Source: Anastatus disparis (taxonomy: Eukaryota; Arthropoda; Insecta; Hymenoptera; Eupelmidae). Taken from it: DNA of 64,000 nucleotides. The first letter of the stretch is position 1, and every line of letters starts with the position of its first letter. The position numbers and the translations under genes were made by a program. The stretch is taken from NCBI GenBank assembly GCA_017163975.1, contig JAFFSR010000240.1, positions 992,001 through 1,056,000 on the forward strand, given 5' to 3'. The notes below the pieces were generated by a model. The model did not search any database. It saw nothing but the letters and a program-made list of their open reading frames with translations, and was not told where the DNA came from. Shown in pieces: positions 21,627-35,773 of the stretch.

Positions 21627-24046
21627 ATAAACTTTAATGCCATAATGAATATTCCATTAAATAATACTTTATTTTTTAAATAATGTTTTTCATATTTTTT
21701 ATAAAAATTAAAAAATTTCGACTAGTACTCACTTACATTGAAATATGAAATAGGTAATTGAGTGTCAATTATTTAAAAATATCTAATAATTACACAAATA
21801 TTTATTTATAAATAATACAACCCAAAAAATAATAATTACGAAAGTACTACTTTTAAATTAATCTACTTGCGAATAAAAAAGGTTTCACCATATAATTAAA
21901 AGCAATCCAGTTTTCAGTTTCGTTCCACTTTTTCTCACCCTTCAACGCAAATACACAGCATAAAAAAAAGACAATCAACTGTGAGAAAACAATATGAAAC
22001 CAAGAAGACCGAAAAACCAAAACAATGAGTTATGTCAAGAGACGACTCATTTTTCCAGACGAAAGAAAGCAAAAAAAAGTGAAGAAAAAAAAATAAAAAA
22101 GAAAAAGAAAAAAAAAGTGACAGCAATTTGTGGTTGACGATATGGTTTTAGCACGCCAAAATCCGCGAATTAGAGGAATATACAGTCCACAATATTTGAG
22201 CAAAATCCAATTAAGGCCTTCCGGGTATTGGGATTTTGGGATCTCTCGGATTATCAGGTTCCGTCTCTCGTGTATACGTATAAAGTACGAAAAGAGAAAT
22301 TATTTCAGAGAGTTGTACATTTCACATGAGGAACATAATATTGGAAACTATCGGTGAGTTGCACGCGTGCGCGCGTGCGCCAATTTTCGAACGTGAAAGA
22401 TGTGTCTAATGATACCTCGAAATCGGTTAAAAATTCTCGTCGATTGGACCGCAATGATTTTAGAAAATCAGTGGCAAACTAAGAGATTCGTTATGAACCT
22501 CTCTTTTATTGGTATATTACATTTATTTTTTCTTATCATTATTTTTAAGTGCAGAGAATTGGAGAAAAAAAAAATGTGTACTCTTGTAACTTCGAGGTAA
22601 AAATTAAAATTTTATATTACTGTATGATAAAATGTATTTTATAACGATTACAATAAAAAGTTAATAACGATTTTCCTACGTTTTCATGAGAAAAATTTAT
22701 AATATAAGCATAATACAATCACCAAATGAATAAAAAAAAAGAAATATAAATAAAAACAGTTTGCCTCAGAGGCAAATGTTGATATATATACTTTGTATTT
22801 ATTTCGTATATATATATGCTTTGAAATTAATATATAAAAAGGTCGATGTCAAAAATACTTGAGTAATGTGCCTTGTAACGGAAGCAAAGTTCAAACGGAT
22901 ATATGTAAAGCAAATTTACATTTTAGTTAACAATCTCATTGAATTTAAAATACACAATATAAATAAAAAAAAATATTATATTATACATTTATGCCATTTT
23001 TAACAGTGCAATTTATATTATTGAAATTTATTGTTTTCTATAGGTATTTAACATTTTGAAAACTTATGTGTCGCCTCCAGAAATATAAATAATTTAACTG
23101 AAATGTTAACTTTTGTAAAATATTAAAAATTTGTATATTAACCACGCTCATTTTTATACAAACGTATTGTACATAATTGAGTATATTTCTTTTAAAAACA
23201 ACGTTGCGAAATTACACAAAAATTTCAATAATTACAATTAATTTCTATACTTTTGAAAATATAAGTAAGTTTCTAAAAGATACATTGTAATTTCAATGTA
23301 AATAGCAAGCTAATTACTTTTAACGAGCATTCAATAAACTCTTATTACGAAGAACTATGTACATGGAAAGTAGTTTATGTTAAATATTGAAATACAACGG
23401 CTAAACAATTTCTTTTTTTTTATTGTAAATTGTAAATATACGTTAATTAAATATGGTATACTTAATAGGGAAACCATTGCATATTTTGAAGAAGAAACAA
23501 GCCTAATAAATAATAAATTTGCAAAAAAAAGATATTAAAAAAACACTTGTGAAAATATCTTTTTTTTACTAGCAATGTTATCGATTAGTTTTGCCCAGTT
23601 TTTCTAGAAACAGTATATAACAACTCTGTTCACGTATATAAAGCGGCTGTAATACGAAGAAGAAAAAGAAAGAAAGAAAGAAGAAAAAAAAGGGGTTTTG
23701 CTTTTTTTACTATCTCTCTCATGGGACGACGTATGAGGGTGTAAGCGAAAAGGACAGTCTGAGTGATTGTGGTTGTAGCAATCTTGACACGCCCGGAAAT
23801 CCTCGTCGGTATTCTATACAAGAATTTATTTAAAAAGAAAAAAAAAGAAGCAGAACAATTATTTTGTACGTACTAAGGCAGCGTAATGAATAATATGCTC
23901 TATTTATCTTTTCTGCGGATTGTGTTATAAAAAAAAAGTTATTTTATCATTTTTTTTCTCTTTGAAATAAATCAGATTTCTATTTAAATTTTTAATTTTT
24001 TATGTGTATGGTTAGTAAAAAAAAAATTTTTTTTAAAATGAAATAT

Positions 24047-24243
24047 TTTTTTTTTTTTTTTAACGTCGCTGTGTTTATGCTATCATTGCGATGCTAATTA
24101 GCGACGAAGATCGTCAGTGTGTTTATAAACAAAGCACATGTAAAGTACAGTAGTGCTTGTATCAATCGGTCGAGAGCAGGATTAGAACTCGGAATCTCGA
24201 GATTACGAATCCATCGCTCTACCGAATGAGCTACTGACGGTCT
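24047..24243 (-). mobile_element. tRNA-derived SINE, copy 1
   Basis: The minus strand starts with a tRNA-like head: GTCAGTAGCTCATTCGGTAGAGC (A box), an anticodon-loop-like TTCGTAA (CGT, tRNA-Thr-like) and GAGTTCTAATCC (B box). A body ending GTCGCTAATTAGCATCGCAATGATAGC..CGACGTTAA and a T-run (A-tail on the minus strand) follow. Three more copies are in this window. The missing acceptor pairing and attached body exclude a tRNA gene. Confidence 0.88.
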
Positions 24244-25818
24244 TGAGAATGGAACATGATTTATAATATGAGAAATAAAAAAAACAATTTTCTTTTAAAG
24301 AAACAATTTTGTAAAAATGTTTAATTGAAATTAAATAACATATACACATTTACAATGATAAACGATTACGAATAATAATTAAGATATTAATTTTAGTAAA
24401 TTTTTGATAGAATAATTTAAATTAGACATCTTGAGCAAGATAATAAGAATATATCGAAAACAGTCAAAAAAATAAAGCAAAGATCTTTTTAATAGATAAA
24501 AACTTTTAAAAAATTTTGAAATACTTGGAATACTTTCAAGATATGATTACTTTTAATTGTATATAGTAATTATCAGTATTTAGTTAATAATAATTAGATC
24601 ATTGTTAATTAAACTTCAAAATTCATTTTAAACGTATAAGAATTTCATCAATATTTTTATTTTTATATTTATTTTCATAAATGAAAACGGTAATAAAAAT
24701 GTTAAAACAATAAAAATAAAAAAAAACGCAATAAAATAATGATAACTAAAGTGAAAATAATATAAAATATACAAATAGTTGTACGCGAGATCACAAGTAC
24801 ATATATCTATGTTTGGAAAAACGTTAACTTACGTGAATTTAATAAACTAAAACTTTTGATTCAAAATATTTTTAAAACATTTTTTCTATAAATGATCTAG
24901 TTATTTGAACTTAAAAGGTAAAACCAAATATCATAAAGCTGAAATTTTGATTATATGCTTTTCTATCACAAACAATGAAACGCAAAAATAAAAATTTTAA
25001 TCTCTAATTTGACGCTTGTTTAAAAAATCTTTCTATATATTGAAATGTAAATATTACCATGAAATGCAGTCGTCAGTATCAGCATGCAAATAAAAATGTC
25101 TATATTTAATAATCTTTACTGATCATAAATTTTTTAATACATCTATGATACACGAAAAATATTTTTTATTTTTATAACTTTTCTTGAAAACCTTGTGCAA
25201 TTTCTTATCTAGAAATGTATGTTACTTATGAATTTTAATATACCCGTACATTATATAACGATTAATTATTGATTATTAAATATACGTTGTTTTTCTCTTT
25301 TTCAACTTCGTTCATAAAGGTATTGAGTATAATAGTTCGTGTAATAATGGCAAAGAATTTTATTATCCTCCATTAAATTTTTTCCGTATTACTAAATGAT
25401 TGTTAAATAATGTTTATATTCTATGGATTATTTAAAAAATTAAATATGATTTTATTGATTTTCAAAGTTAAAATCGTATTGATATTAAAATCAACTAGAA
25501 AATATCATTCTTTTAAATTTTTAATAATAATCAAGAACTTACAAAATTTTATAAATTATATGTTTTAAATAAGGATACGTTTTTATCAACATTTAATAAA
25601 TAATTATTTCTAATATCGAATTAACGTGTATAAATCAGATTATAAAAATATTAAAATCAATTCAACTATCGTTAAATATATTATTTTCTTGTTTTATTTT
25701 ATTAAATAAAGCTAAACAAACCTAAACTATTTACAAAGCAAACCAAGTGATTTAAAAAAAATTACAGAATGATACACGTTATAATTGATTACTTTATTCT
25801 TTTTTTCTTTTTTTTTTT
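24244..25818. other. AT-rich DNA, nothing recognised
   Basis: No coding, RNA or terminal-repeat structure seen. Confidence 0.5.
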
Positions 25819-26014
25819 TAATTTTACTTAACGCCGCTGTATTTCTGCTAACATTGCAATGCTAATTAGCGACGGAGCTCGTCAATACGTTTGTAAATAA
25901 AGCACATGTTATGTACAGTAGTGCTTGTATCAATCGACTGTCGAGAGCGGGATTCGAACTCGGGACCTCGAGATTACGAGTCTATCACTCTACCGAATGA
26001 GCCATTGACACCTC
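25819..26014 (-). mobile_element. tRNA-derived SINE, copy 2
   Basis: Minus strand: GTCAATGGCTCATTCGGTAGAGTG, anticodon loop CTCGTAA, B box GAGTTCGAATCCCG (the closest of the four to a functional B box), body with ACGAGCTCCGTCGCTAATTAGCATTGCAATG and a T-run at the left end. Confidence 0.88.
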
Positions 26015-29000
26015 TGTACACAATCTTATATTTTAATTTTAATATATTACTCCAATATAATAAGAAATGTACAAATAATTGTACGAATTTAATTTTGATT
26101 TAAGTAAAAGTTTTTTTTTCTTTTAAAAATGTAATGAAAACTAATGTTTTTATAAAATACTTTCTAACTATTAATCAAATACATTTTTTCAAAAGATTTC
26201 TACATATCTAATAAAAAGCTTTTAATTCTTTCACAATATAACAGTTCTCACTAGACATACTTGAACATGTAACAAGATTCTATTTAAAATAATAACTGTA
26301 ATTCTTTATTTCACCGTATTTTTTTAAAAATATATAGAAACTAAAAAAGAATTTTGTTCATACACAACTATTACTTAATTTTTTTTATACTCAAAACTCA
26401 AAAAATATCCCAATGCCTTTATTCTTTTAATAGTAAGGGCAAACATAAACCATATATATAAAGGAAGATTTTGTTGAAATTTAACGCATCTTGTATACAA
26501 AAGAAAGAATAAAAAAAACGTACTATGATCCACCCCCGCATCATTCCTCGCGGCTTTTGGAGAAAGAGAAAGAAGAACAGAAATAGCCCCGTGATAACCT
26601 AGTATTTTATAAGCAAGATCTATAGATTCTAGGCAATAACGCTTAGCGATAATTCTAGGGTTCTTCTCCAAAATTAGCCCCGCCGGCTTTCTTTTTTGGT
26701 ATGGATTACGTGTTTTTTGGGTCCTCTTTCTTCTTTATGTTTATATATGTATATATATCTGCGTCATCTTATGCCGATGGAAGTCTAACGTCGATTTGTC
26801 GGTATTAATTTTGTCGTTTAAAATTCTCTTTTGGCTTTTTTTTTATTTCTTGCTCGAAAGTATCGGTTACGCTAGTGTAAAATGTTTACCTTTCAATTTT
26901 CGCTGATGGGAAATCATTATGACACTGTAATCGTCCCCTTATTGATTTACACATTTTTATTTTAATACGATGTCTGTTTATTTGACTTGATTAATCAAAA
27001 AGTGCTTGACATGACTAATTTATAAATTTTAAGTAAATATTTACTTTATTTATTATTACATAAATATTAAAATTTTCATATAAATTTATTTTTTCTTTCT
27101 TTCAATTTTACTTCCTTTGATAACGATAATTAAAAAATATTTTTATATTATTACACTTTTAACATTATTATTCTTCTCATTTTTTCAAAAAGAAGATATT
27201 TACAAAGTCATGACTCACGTTACACGTTACCGCTCATAGAGACCCTTACATAAATAAGATCTTTTGCAAGCTCAGCATCTCCAAGCAATAAAGATAATTA
27301 AAATTTCGAGAAAAAGGTAAGAATTAGGTACGGCTCAGTGCACAAAATGAAATGATCATATATGAGTTCTTAAATTCATTGCGACTGACATCACTTTGAT
27401 CTTTACTTCTAACTTACGTAATTGGTTTTCTTTGATTTGATGATAACATTTTCTTTTTTTATTTAGATTATTTATAGAAAGATAAAATTTAATAACTTTA
27501 AGTACACGAATATTGAATTTCGTTAAAATGTTAATTTAATGTATTTTGATAATAAAAATATATCAACAATGTCTAATCAAATAAAGTTTAATTAAATAAA
27601 AAAAGAAATTTATTTTCTAGTACATGTTTTTTTTAATTCAAAAGCTAATATTTTATCTTTGTTTAAAAAAAGAAAAAAATGTACACAACACATCTCAAAA
27701 GAAATCAACTCAAAACAAAGGTACCTTGTCTCTTTACAAGAAACTCCAACCTTGCCTTTTCCTTTTTTCCCCCAAAAAAACTAAAACGACAAAAAAAAAT
27801 TCACCCATTCCTCTCACGTATAAAACAATGGATAGACCACCCCCATCCCCTATATAATATACCTCTAATTCTTTCCCTCTCATCTCATCTCTATCGTATC
27901 TTTCTCTTAATTTCCCTCTTTCTCATAGTTTCTCCTTTTTTATTTTTTTTATACTCCATAATCTTTCATTCTCACCCTCCCTCCGTTTTTTTTCTTTTTT
28001 CTCTTAATCTTTCTCTCTGTGTGTAACTCTCTCTCTCTCTCTCTCTTTCTCTCAGTGCTGAGCTATACTCTTTTGCCATAGAGAGACTAACAAAGCCTCG
28101 GGCATAATTCAGAAGTAAGCTATATATAGCGTTAGATGACAAGGCAACCATAAGAGAGAGAGAAAGAGATTCGTTCTTGCTTTTAGAGGACAGGTGTGCT
28201 ACTGACGCCTTTGATCTCTTCTCCACTGTATATACCCCGTTACATGTGCTCACCCAAAAGAGGAGACTATATATATGTATTCTTTTTTAATGTACATGTG
28301 TAAGTGCATATCGTTTTGATGGTTTTGTACAAAAATATACTGACACGGACAAATTATCGTGAAAGCGTGTGTATACACATCCACGAATTTATCGATATAC
28401 CGACTGTCGCAATGTGCAGGCCTTTTGTTTTGTCATTAATTTCGGTCGAGTATACAGTTAATTTATGCACGTAGCATTTTCACAGTACTATATTTTGGGT
28501 GCATGTATGATTTTAATATCAAAAGAACTATGATCGTATATATGTGCGTACGCGTTGTTAATCTTGTTGTCAGATTTAATATTTCGTGATTGTTCGCGAA
28601 ATTATCACTTTAAATGATTATTACTATTATCATTAAGCACAAGTATACTGATGAAAATTAATAAATTTCTTATTTTAAATAATTAATAAAACGAACGTCA
28701 AAATAAAAGATTATTTTTAACGTATAATTGATATTGATTAATTTATATGGAGAATAACAAGTTCAATTTTTTCAATGATTGACAAGTATAAGTTGTTGAA
28801 AGTACTTTTTTGTGTACACTAGGTTTCGTTATGCGAATTTTGAGTATTAAAAGATTCTAGAAACAATAAAAGTAATGCAAGCATTAATGTGATTCGTAAT
28901 CGATAAAAATTATTTTTGTCAAAAAAATTTCTACCACATTACTGTAACCGCATCAAAATGAGTTTTATATTATATTTTCATTTTAATTTATTATATTCTT

Positions 29001-32000
29001 TCAAAAATTTGTACAATTTATAAAAAAAATTTAAGTTGGATTGTTTGTAATTTAAATTTGAAACAAAAGTAATTTACGGTCATAAAAACACGTTTGAATG
29101 ATCATAGAAGCTGTGACGCTGAGATTTACACCTTGAAGTAGTTTGCAAAGTGTGCTGTGGGTTTTATGATGGATAATTTACTTTCACTTAAATCTTGAGA
29201 CTAAAATTTTGAAGATAATTTAGTAACATAAACATCAAATATCAATCAAATTTTTTATTTTAAATATTTCGAATTTAACTGAAATATCAATTTTTTAATG
29301 AGCTCCGGAATTTCTATTGATCAGAACAATAATTTATGGGCCAGAATTAGCATTATTTTGAAATTTTTAGCTTCTGATCCAAAATTACTTTACATTTCTA
29401 TAATTGATTAACATCATTTTAAAATACACATAAACGCAATCATAAATATTAAAAAATATGTAAAAAAATATATAAAATTTATTTGTTCAAAAATAAAACT
29501 GGTGCTATTTGCAATAATTGAAAACCAAATGCTCAATAACAATTACGTTAAGATACGTTCTCTAATATTCGATGAAGCTTGAAACCGCCCATACAATACT
29601 TTTGATCTTGATCATAAGCGCTTTCAATTGTACAAATTGCAAAGTATTCTATGCTATCTATTCCTCTCTTTCTCTCTCGCACACACCTAAACAGAAGCAC
29701 ACATAAGTGTACACAGCTAAAAGAGCGTTTCGGCACCAGACAGGCATGCATTTAACTATATTCCCAATTGGGAGTAAGCATTTGAAACGCATAAGATAAA
29801 GCGAGAGTTTTGGATAAAGAGCCCGAAAAAAAAAGAAAGAAGGAAGAGAGCTGTTGACGACAAATCGAGGGTTAAAAGACCATTGGTAAACAAGACAGAG
29901 TCTAACTATAAGTATATGTATGAGGGAGATACATCATTTTAACCAAGTAGAGGATTATAGCCCTAATTTTCGACCTATCTTTATCTTGGCAAGCAAAAAG
30001 GGCGACGAGCTGTAGCAGTCGCACGCGTTTGCTCTTTGAATGTTAAATCATGTTTTAATACAAAGATAGGTGTGGGGTGTAATGATGCTATTGCTCTTTG
30101 TTAAGGGATTTCTTTTTTTTTTACTTTGCTATATAGTTTTTGAGATTTTTGTTATGTTCTTTTGTTAAATGTTTTGTTTTTGTTGATCATTTATGATGTG
30201 AAGTTTTTTCTTCTTTTTGGAAGAAAGGTAGATAAAATCGTAAAAATAATTTCTTAAAGATAAACATTATACGTATGAGTTACATTTATAAAACAATCAA
30301 AAGAAATATAAATATTTGAAAAAATATGACGTATATGTATAATAAAACATAATGGAAACATTTCGTTTTTACCATTTGTCATTTTTCAGAGGATATGCAA
30401 AATTAAATAAAAAACATTTTTTAATAAATTTGTCCCATTTAAAATAATATTATAGAAATAGTATTTTAACAAAGCGAAAATTTTATTGATAATATAAAAA
30501 AATTTATATTAATTTTTTGTATTAAAATTATACAATAAATATGTGTGCCCTACAAAGTATTCCAAACAATTATGAATATTTATCTGTTACCAAATAAAAT
30601 ATTCTATATTTTATTCTAATTCTTCCCAGTAAAAATTCAACATTCTCAACATTATGCTTAAACTTAAGCTTCACGAAACAAAGTCCAAATAACACTTACG
30701 CACGCTAAACTACCGAAAATTAAACGTGCTTAGCATACATTCGCATAATTAACTGTAAACGTTAAAAAGAAAAAAGGAAGAAGCAAGAAATTTACTTTAA
30801 TTTTGCCGATAGGAGCTTCTTTCTTGAATTTAGTTAAAATTTGAAAATATATTCTTTTTCTCATGGAACAGGAAGGTCGAAACTCCCACAATATTTTTCT
30901 TAACCTTTAAAAAACCACGCGATATTCATATGTGGATTCGTATGCTAAACATTAATAACGAGCACTAAAAATAAAGCCTATATATCCATAATATGCATAA
31001 CGTTTGCTTCTGTGAGAAAAATCCGATTAGTTCTATACACAATAATTTTTACACTACTTTTTATAACTATTCTAATGTGTTATGTAGTTTGGCGCCCGCC
31101 GATATAATTATACGCGGTATAGATTCTTAAAGTTTTTAAATTTTAACCCTTTCATTCACCTCTCTTTCTCTCTCTCTCTCTCTCTCTTTTGCTCTACCCA
31201 TTTTCTGATTTTTGAGCGCCCACACGCACGTGTATATTTTAAGTGCGTCTAAACTCGCGCATATACTGCCTTAAGATATATATGCAGCGAGAATCCCACG
31301 ATTATACGTGATCAATTTTTCTGTTGTATATTTTTTTTTGTTTTTTTAAGGAGGCAATATTGGGAAAGAAAGATTAGCCTCTAGTTTTACGTTGCGAAGA
31401 TAATTAAGACGATGCTTCTTCAACCGTTTAGTTGAGCAAGGTATGTGTAGGCAAGAACGTGCATTGGAATTCGAGCAATTTGAAATATTTTTTTTATTTT
31501 ATTTTTTCGAAAATTTTGAAATAATTCATCATAGATAATTTCAATTTAATTATGTAAATAAATTTTGTTAATGAAAATTTAAAAATATTTATTTATTTGT
31601 ATTTATATAGATTTTTAGTTTTTTTCATATTAACATCTTATTTAACTTGTGGCAACCTACTTCAAAGATAGTAAGCTCTGTAAATCGAGATCAGAGATCG
31701 ATGCTGGAATTATAAGACCCATATCTTAGCCAATTGAATTATTAAATTGTACACTTCACATAAATACATTATCAACTAAAAACTCTTAAATGTTATGATT
31801 TTATTTACTTAATTTTAATAATTACAAGAAATAAAATTATTTAATTTTATTTTTATTAAAATATTAATAGAAAAATTAATTTTTAGTGTATATTTGTAAA
31901 GATGATGGTTCATAAATAATTAAACGAAAATACAGGTAAATAATGGATACTATAAATCAAAAATAAAATTAATCTATAAATAATGAAGAGCCTACCAATC

Positions 32001-33093
32001 AAAATCTTATTAATCTTCTTCTAAGGATATAAGAACATCATAGGACAATTAGCACATTACACGCGAATGATGCATTCAAGTTTATATTCCTTTTTTTTCT
32101 CTCACTTTTAAATTCTAGCCTGGGCTGTTATATTCCACATATACGAAGGCACATATATAAGTGCGTGTATATTGTGGATTAGGAAACAGAGCAAAAGTAG
32201 AGAGAAAGAGAGAGTGAGTAAAAAAGAGTGAGAAAGAAAGAATAAAGTGAAGGGTTCGACGAACAGAGATTAGCAGTTCGGGACTGAGACTTTCGTGTTT
32301 CTCGGATCCTAAAACCGTAGATCACGATAATTGTGAGAACAATGCTCGAGAAAATTTCACGCTGAACTCAAAGGGATTCTCTCTTCTCCTTTTTTTTTTT
32401 GTTTTATTTCTCGAATAAGCATGTGGTATACATGTGTATGCTGTTACCCTAGACGTTAACGTACTATTTTCAAATTTCGCGCGATGATCATAGACCACGA
32501 GGAACAGTCGATTCTCATCGAGTCTTCATATCTACACAATATTGATTGTTAAGTCGAGTTTCATCTTAGGTCGATTGATTAATTGGTGTCGAAATTATGA
32601 AATTCATGCTTGATTACTTCATTGACTTCTATCGAGGTAAACTATTATGGAGACATTTATACACCCAGAGAATTTTTTCCATATTTTTTTTTAATGAAAT
32701 TCTGTACAAAAATTGTAGCTAAAATAACGTTAATTGAAATTAATGTTACGGTAAAAGTTTTGGACAAACTTTAAATGTCGTCCATGAGTTCAATAATATT
32801 CAAGGTATGTGTTTACAAAATAACTATAAAGTATATGATTTCCTACGATTGTAGTATCGATCACTGTAATTTTTAGTAAAATTCTCTCTATATGCTATAA
32901 ATATGTGAAAAATATTTTTTAATGATTTTTCACATATTTAATATTAATTTAAAAATTAATTAAATAATTTGAAATATAGTATTAAAATTTGATTAAAATA
33001 TAATATCTCAATGTATATGTAGATGTTAAAATGACACGTAGAATAGTTCTTTAGAAAAAATTATTAATGTAGTAAAAATTAACATACAACGTA
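26015..33093. other. Gene-poor DNA with a few less AT-rich islands
   Basis: Islands at about 26515-26700, 27700-28250 (strongly CT-biased, with a (CT)n near 28028), 29700-30030, 31100-31290 (another CT run) and 32080-32660. None has an extended reading frame with coding character. They could be regulatory blocks or untranslated exons of an unseen gene, which I cannot show. Confidence 0.45.
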
Positions 33094-33250
33094 TGAGGTC
33101 TTCAGTGGCTCTTCGATTCCCGCTCTCGGCCGTTTGATACAAGCACCGCTGTACGTTGTATGTGCTGAAGTTCACAAACACGCTGAAAATCTCCGTCGCT
33201 AATTAGCATCGCAATAATGGCATAATTACAACGACGTTGAATAAAATTTT
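33094..33250 (+). mobile_element. tRNA-derived SINE, copy 3 (head internally deleted)
   Basis: GAGGTCTTCAGTGGCTC jumps directly to TTCGATTCCCGCTCTCGGCCG, so the D-arm to anticodon part between A and B box is missing. The body (CTCCGTCGCTAATTAGCATCG..CGACGTTGAATAAAAT) is intact. Confidence 0.85.
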
Positions 33251-35145
33251 AAAAAATATACTATGAATCTGCCATTTTACTAATAAGGTCTTTATTTCGT
33301 CCGAATCAATGATTTTGAATTTAAAACGATGTAAAATTGATCACTCTTTTTATTTTTTAAGTCAAAACTTAGGGTTTTTATTTTAAAAAATCGATTTCAC
33401 CTAAAATGATCTTAAAAATCATCGTCAAGATCAAGGTAAAAGTCACCATCGAATAGCCAGGGAAAAATCATGAAACTTTTATATCTAATATTTTTCTCTA
33501 AAATGCTTCTCCGCCAAATTATCTTGCTGCTCAGGTATTTTGGCTATACTCTGTATACATAGAAAAATTTACTTATAAATACATATTATTTACTATATAT
33601 AACAATTTTTAATATATAAATAGTAATTTGTTAATATCTTAAATATGTTCCGCAATTACAATATGATATAATAATTTCTTATATAATTTTCCTCAAAGTA
33701 GAAATAAATCCAAAATAAAACTAAGTATTTTCAACTCTTCTTTTTTTATAAACTTGAAATGAAAATCAAATTTACATGAAGTCTTAATTTGACTATTATA
33801 ATTATCTTTACGTAAACGAATAAGTAAAATCTTGATGAGGTTACAACGTAACTTGCACTAATATTGACTGTTTGCGTCTGGTGTATGCGTATAATAAATA
33901 ATCTGCTGAATATTTATAATTGTTTGTGATTACAACTGAATAAGAACAAATCAAATACATTTCAATTTAAAATTTACATTCATAAATTATAATGAAAATT
34001 AAATACAATAAAAATTCTCAGCCTGCACAATGAAATAAAAGCTTTAATAATAAATGTTTGAGAATAAAAACAATTAAGTTTATGTCAAAAAAGTATATAG
34101 TTCGTTAATGTACTAAATGATATATTTATGCATCTTTTTTCAAAAATGTATAATAATTGTTAAAAAACAAGTTCAAAATGCAAACAAAAAATTCTTAATA
34201 GAAATATTTTTAAATTAATAAATTTAAAAAACGTTATTTTACATTTTATAATAAAAATTATATTTAGAATTATAAAATAAACATTTATTCATTTCATATT
34301 TTCATACAAAAATTAAAAAAAAAAATTTTTTTTAAGTGATGTTTGCCAAATGCATTTAATTATTTTTTGTTATTTATTTCCATGTAAATCAATTGATGGA
34401 TTATTTATTATAATTTTCATGCATACACTTGTATATTATTTGGTTATTTTATATGAATTTAAGTGATATTTTATTAAAATTGCACATAAATTTGGTCCGC
34501 CGGTAAAGCTAAATGTCTGCTCACAAACGTTAAAATTATTGGTTTTAATGACCGGGTACTTTGGGAGAAATAAAAACTTTTTAAATAGCTATAAAAAAAA
34601 TACGGCTTTGAAAATATATATTATGCGAATAATGTCTGTAAAGGATTATTGTGTCTATGTAAAATAGATTTTCTGCGAAAAAGAAATATATTAATTTTAC
34701 ATGTGGTTAAAAATTAAATTTTCTGCCTGCTGATAGATCAGTACATTATCTTATTGATAACTTTAACAAAATAATTAGCTCTGACATTAAATATTAGAAT
34801 AATCAATACATTTTTTTGTGTAAGAAAAACAGGAATTTTATTTTTCTTTATGAATATGCAGGTTTTTTAATAAAAAACTATAAATTCTAACAGTTATTTT
34901 CAGATAATGATTTGTTATATAACTTATAGATAAAAGAAAACATAGATTCAGAAAAAAAATTTCAATACTGAAATGTAAATCTATTTCAAATATTTTCTTT
35001 AAAATCCATCGTTACAACTAGCATTTTCATTTACGTATTTGCAAATGAATTATGTTTGAAAAATTGAAAAAATTTTAAATAGAGTATTTACTAAATTATC
35101 CTATTATTGCAGGCATTTAAATTTAATAGCTATCAAAATAATTAT
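33251..35145. other. AT-rich DNA, nothing recognised
   Basis: No gene or repeat structure seen. Confidence 0.5.
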
Positions 35146-35232
35146 TTTTTTACACTCTGCGCGAAAAGTGGGTACTTTCCTCTCTACCGGCAGAATAAAA
35201 AGCACCCACTATTCGCGCCTCGTGTAAAAAAA
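35146..35232. mobile_element. Short inverted-repeat element 1
   Basis: TTTTTTTACAC..GCGCGAAAAGTGGGT at the left is inverted as CACCCACTATTCGCGC..GTGTAAAAAAA at the right; the spacer is CT-rich. Confidence 0.7.
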
Positions 35233-35233
35233 T

Positions 35234-35333
35234 CGTATATTCACCACGGGAGTAAATGAAAAATGCCTTAAATCGTATGTTTGTACGTACGATTTAAGAC
35301 ATTTTTCGTTTTTACTCCCTAGGTGAATAATAT
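35234..35333. mobile_element. Short inverted-repeat element 2
   Basis: ATTCACC.NGGGAGTAAA..GAAAAATGCCTTAAATCGTA is inverted immediately downstream (TACGATTTAAGACATTTTTC..TTTACTCCCTAGGTGAAT), a near-perfect 45-bp stem. It abuts element 1, and the two may be parts of one unit. The GGGAGTAAA end recalls the repeat at 15307-15413. Confidence 0.75.
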
Positions 35334-35738
35334 ACTATTGATGCCGTGAGTCATTATTTTGTCACGCGCATTTAATTAGATTTGTTTATAAGACATTGAT
35401 TTTTATATAAAACTAGTAAATAAAGATACTTTTTTTTATTACTATAAATTTATAATTAATATAACAATAAAAAAGTAAATATTTATAAAGGTACACAAGA
35501 CCGATGATAAAAATAATTTAATAATAATTATCAATTCGTAAAATTAACAAACATTATTTTATTAATTTAAAACGTTTCTTAATCGTTTAAGCACGCTCCT
35601 GACTCAAGAACGAGCCAAAACAATTAATCTTTTCCTTTATTCAGCACGTTTACCTAAAACCGTGCTCTTCAGCTTAATCGATTTCGCATCTCACTTTTCA
35701 CGCGATCTTATAATCCTCGCGTGTTAGTATTTATGTGC

Positions 35739-35773
<35 letters not shown>

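Larger units (their letters stand above)
19697..24046. other. Gene-poor DNA with purine/pyrimidine-rich islands
   Basis: Long GA/CT-biased stretches at about 20220-21210 and 21900-22130, a GA microsatellite near 20748-20781, a TA microsatellite at 21571-21620, and a less AT-rich block at 22130-22390 ending in alternating CGCGTGCGCGCGTGCGC. The latter could be a regulatory block, but no gene can be supported. Confidence 0.5.

Noticed and set aside
24130..24240. tRNA gene
   Set aside because: The A and B boxes are recognisable, but the acceptor stem does not close and a common non-tRNA body follows in four copies; it is a SINE head.
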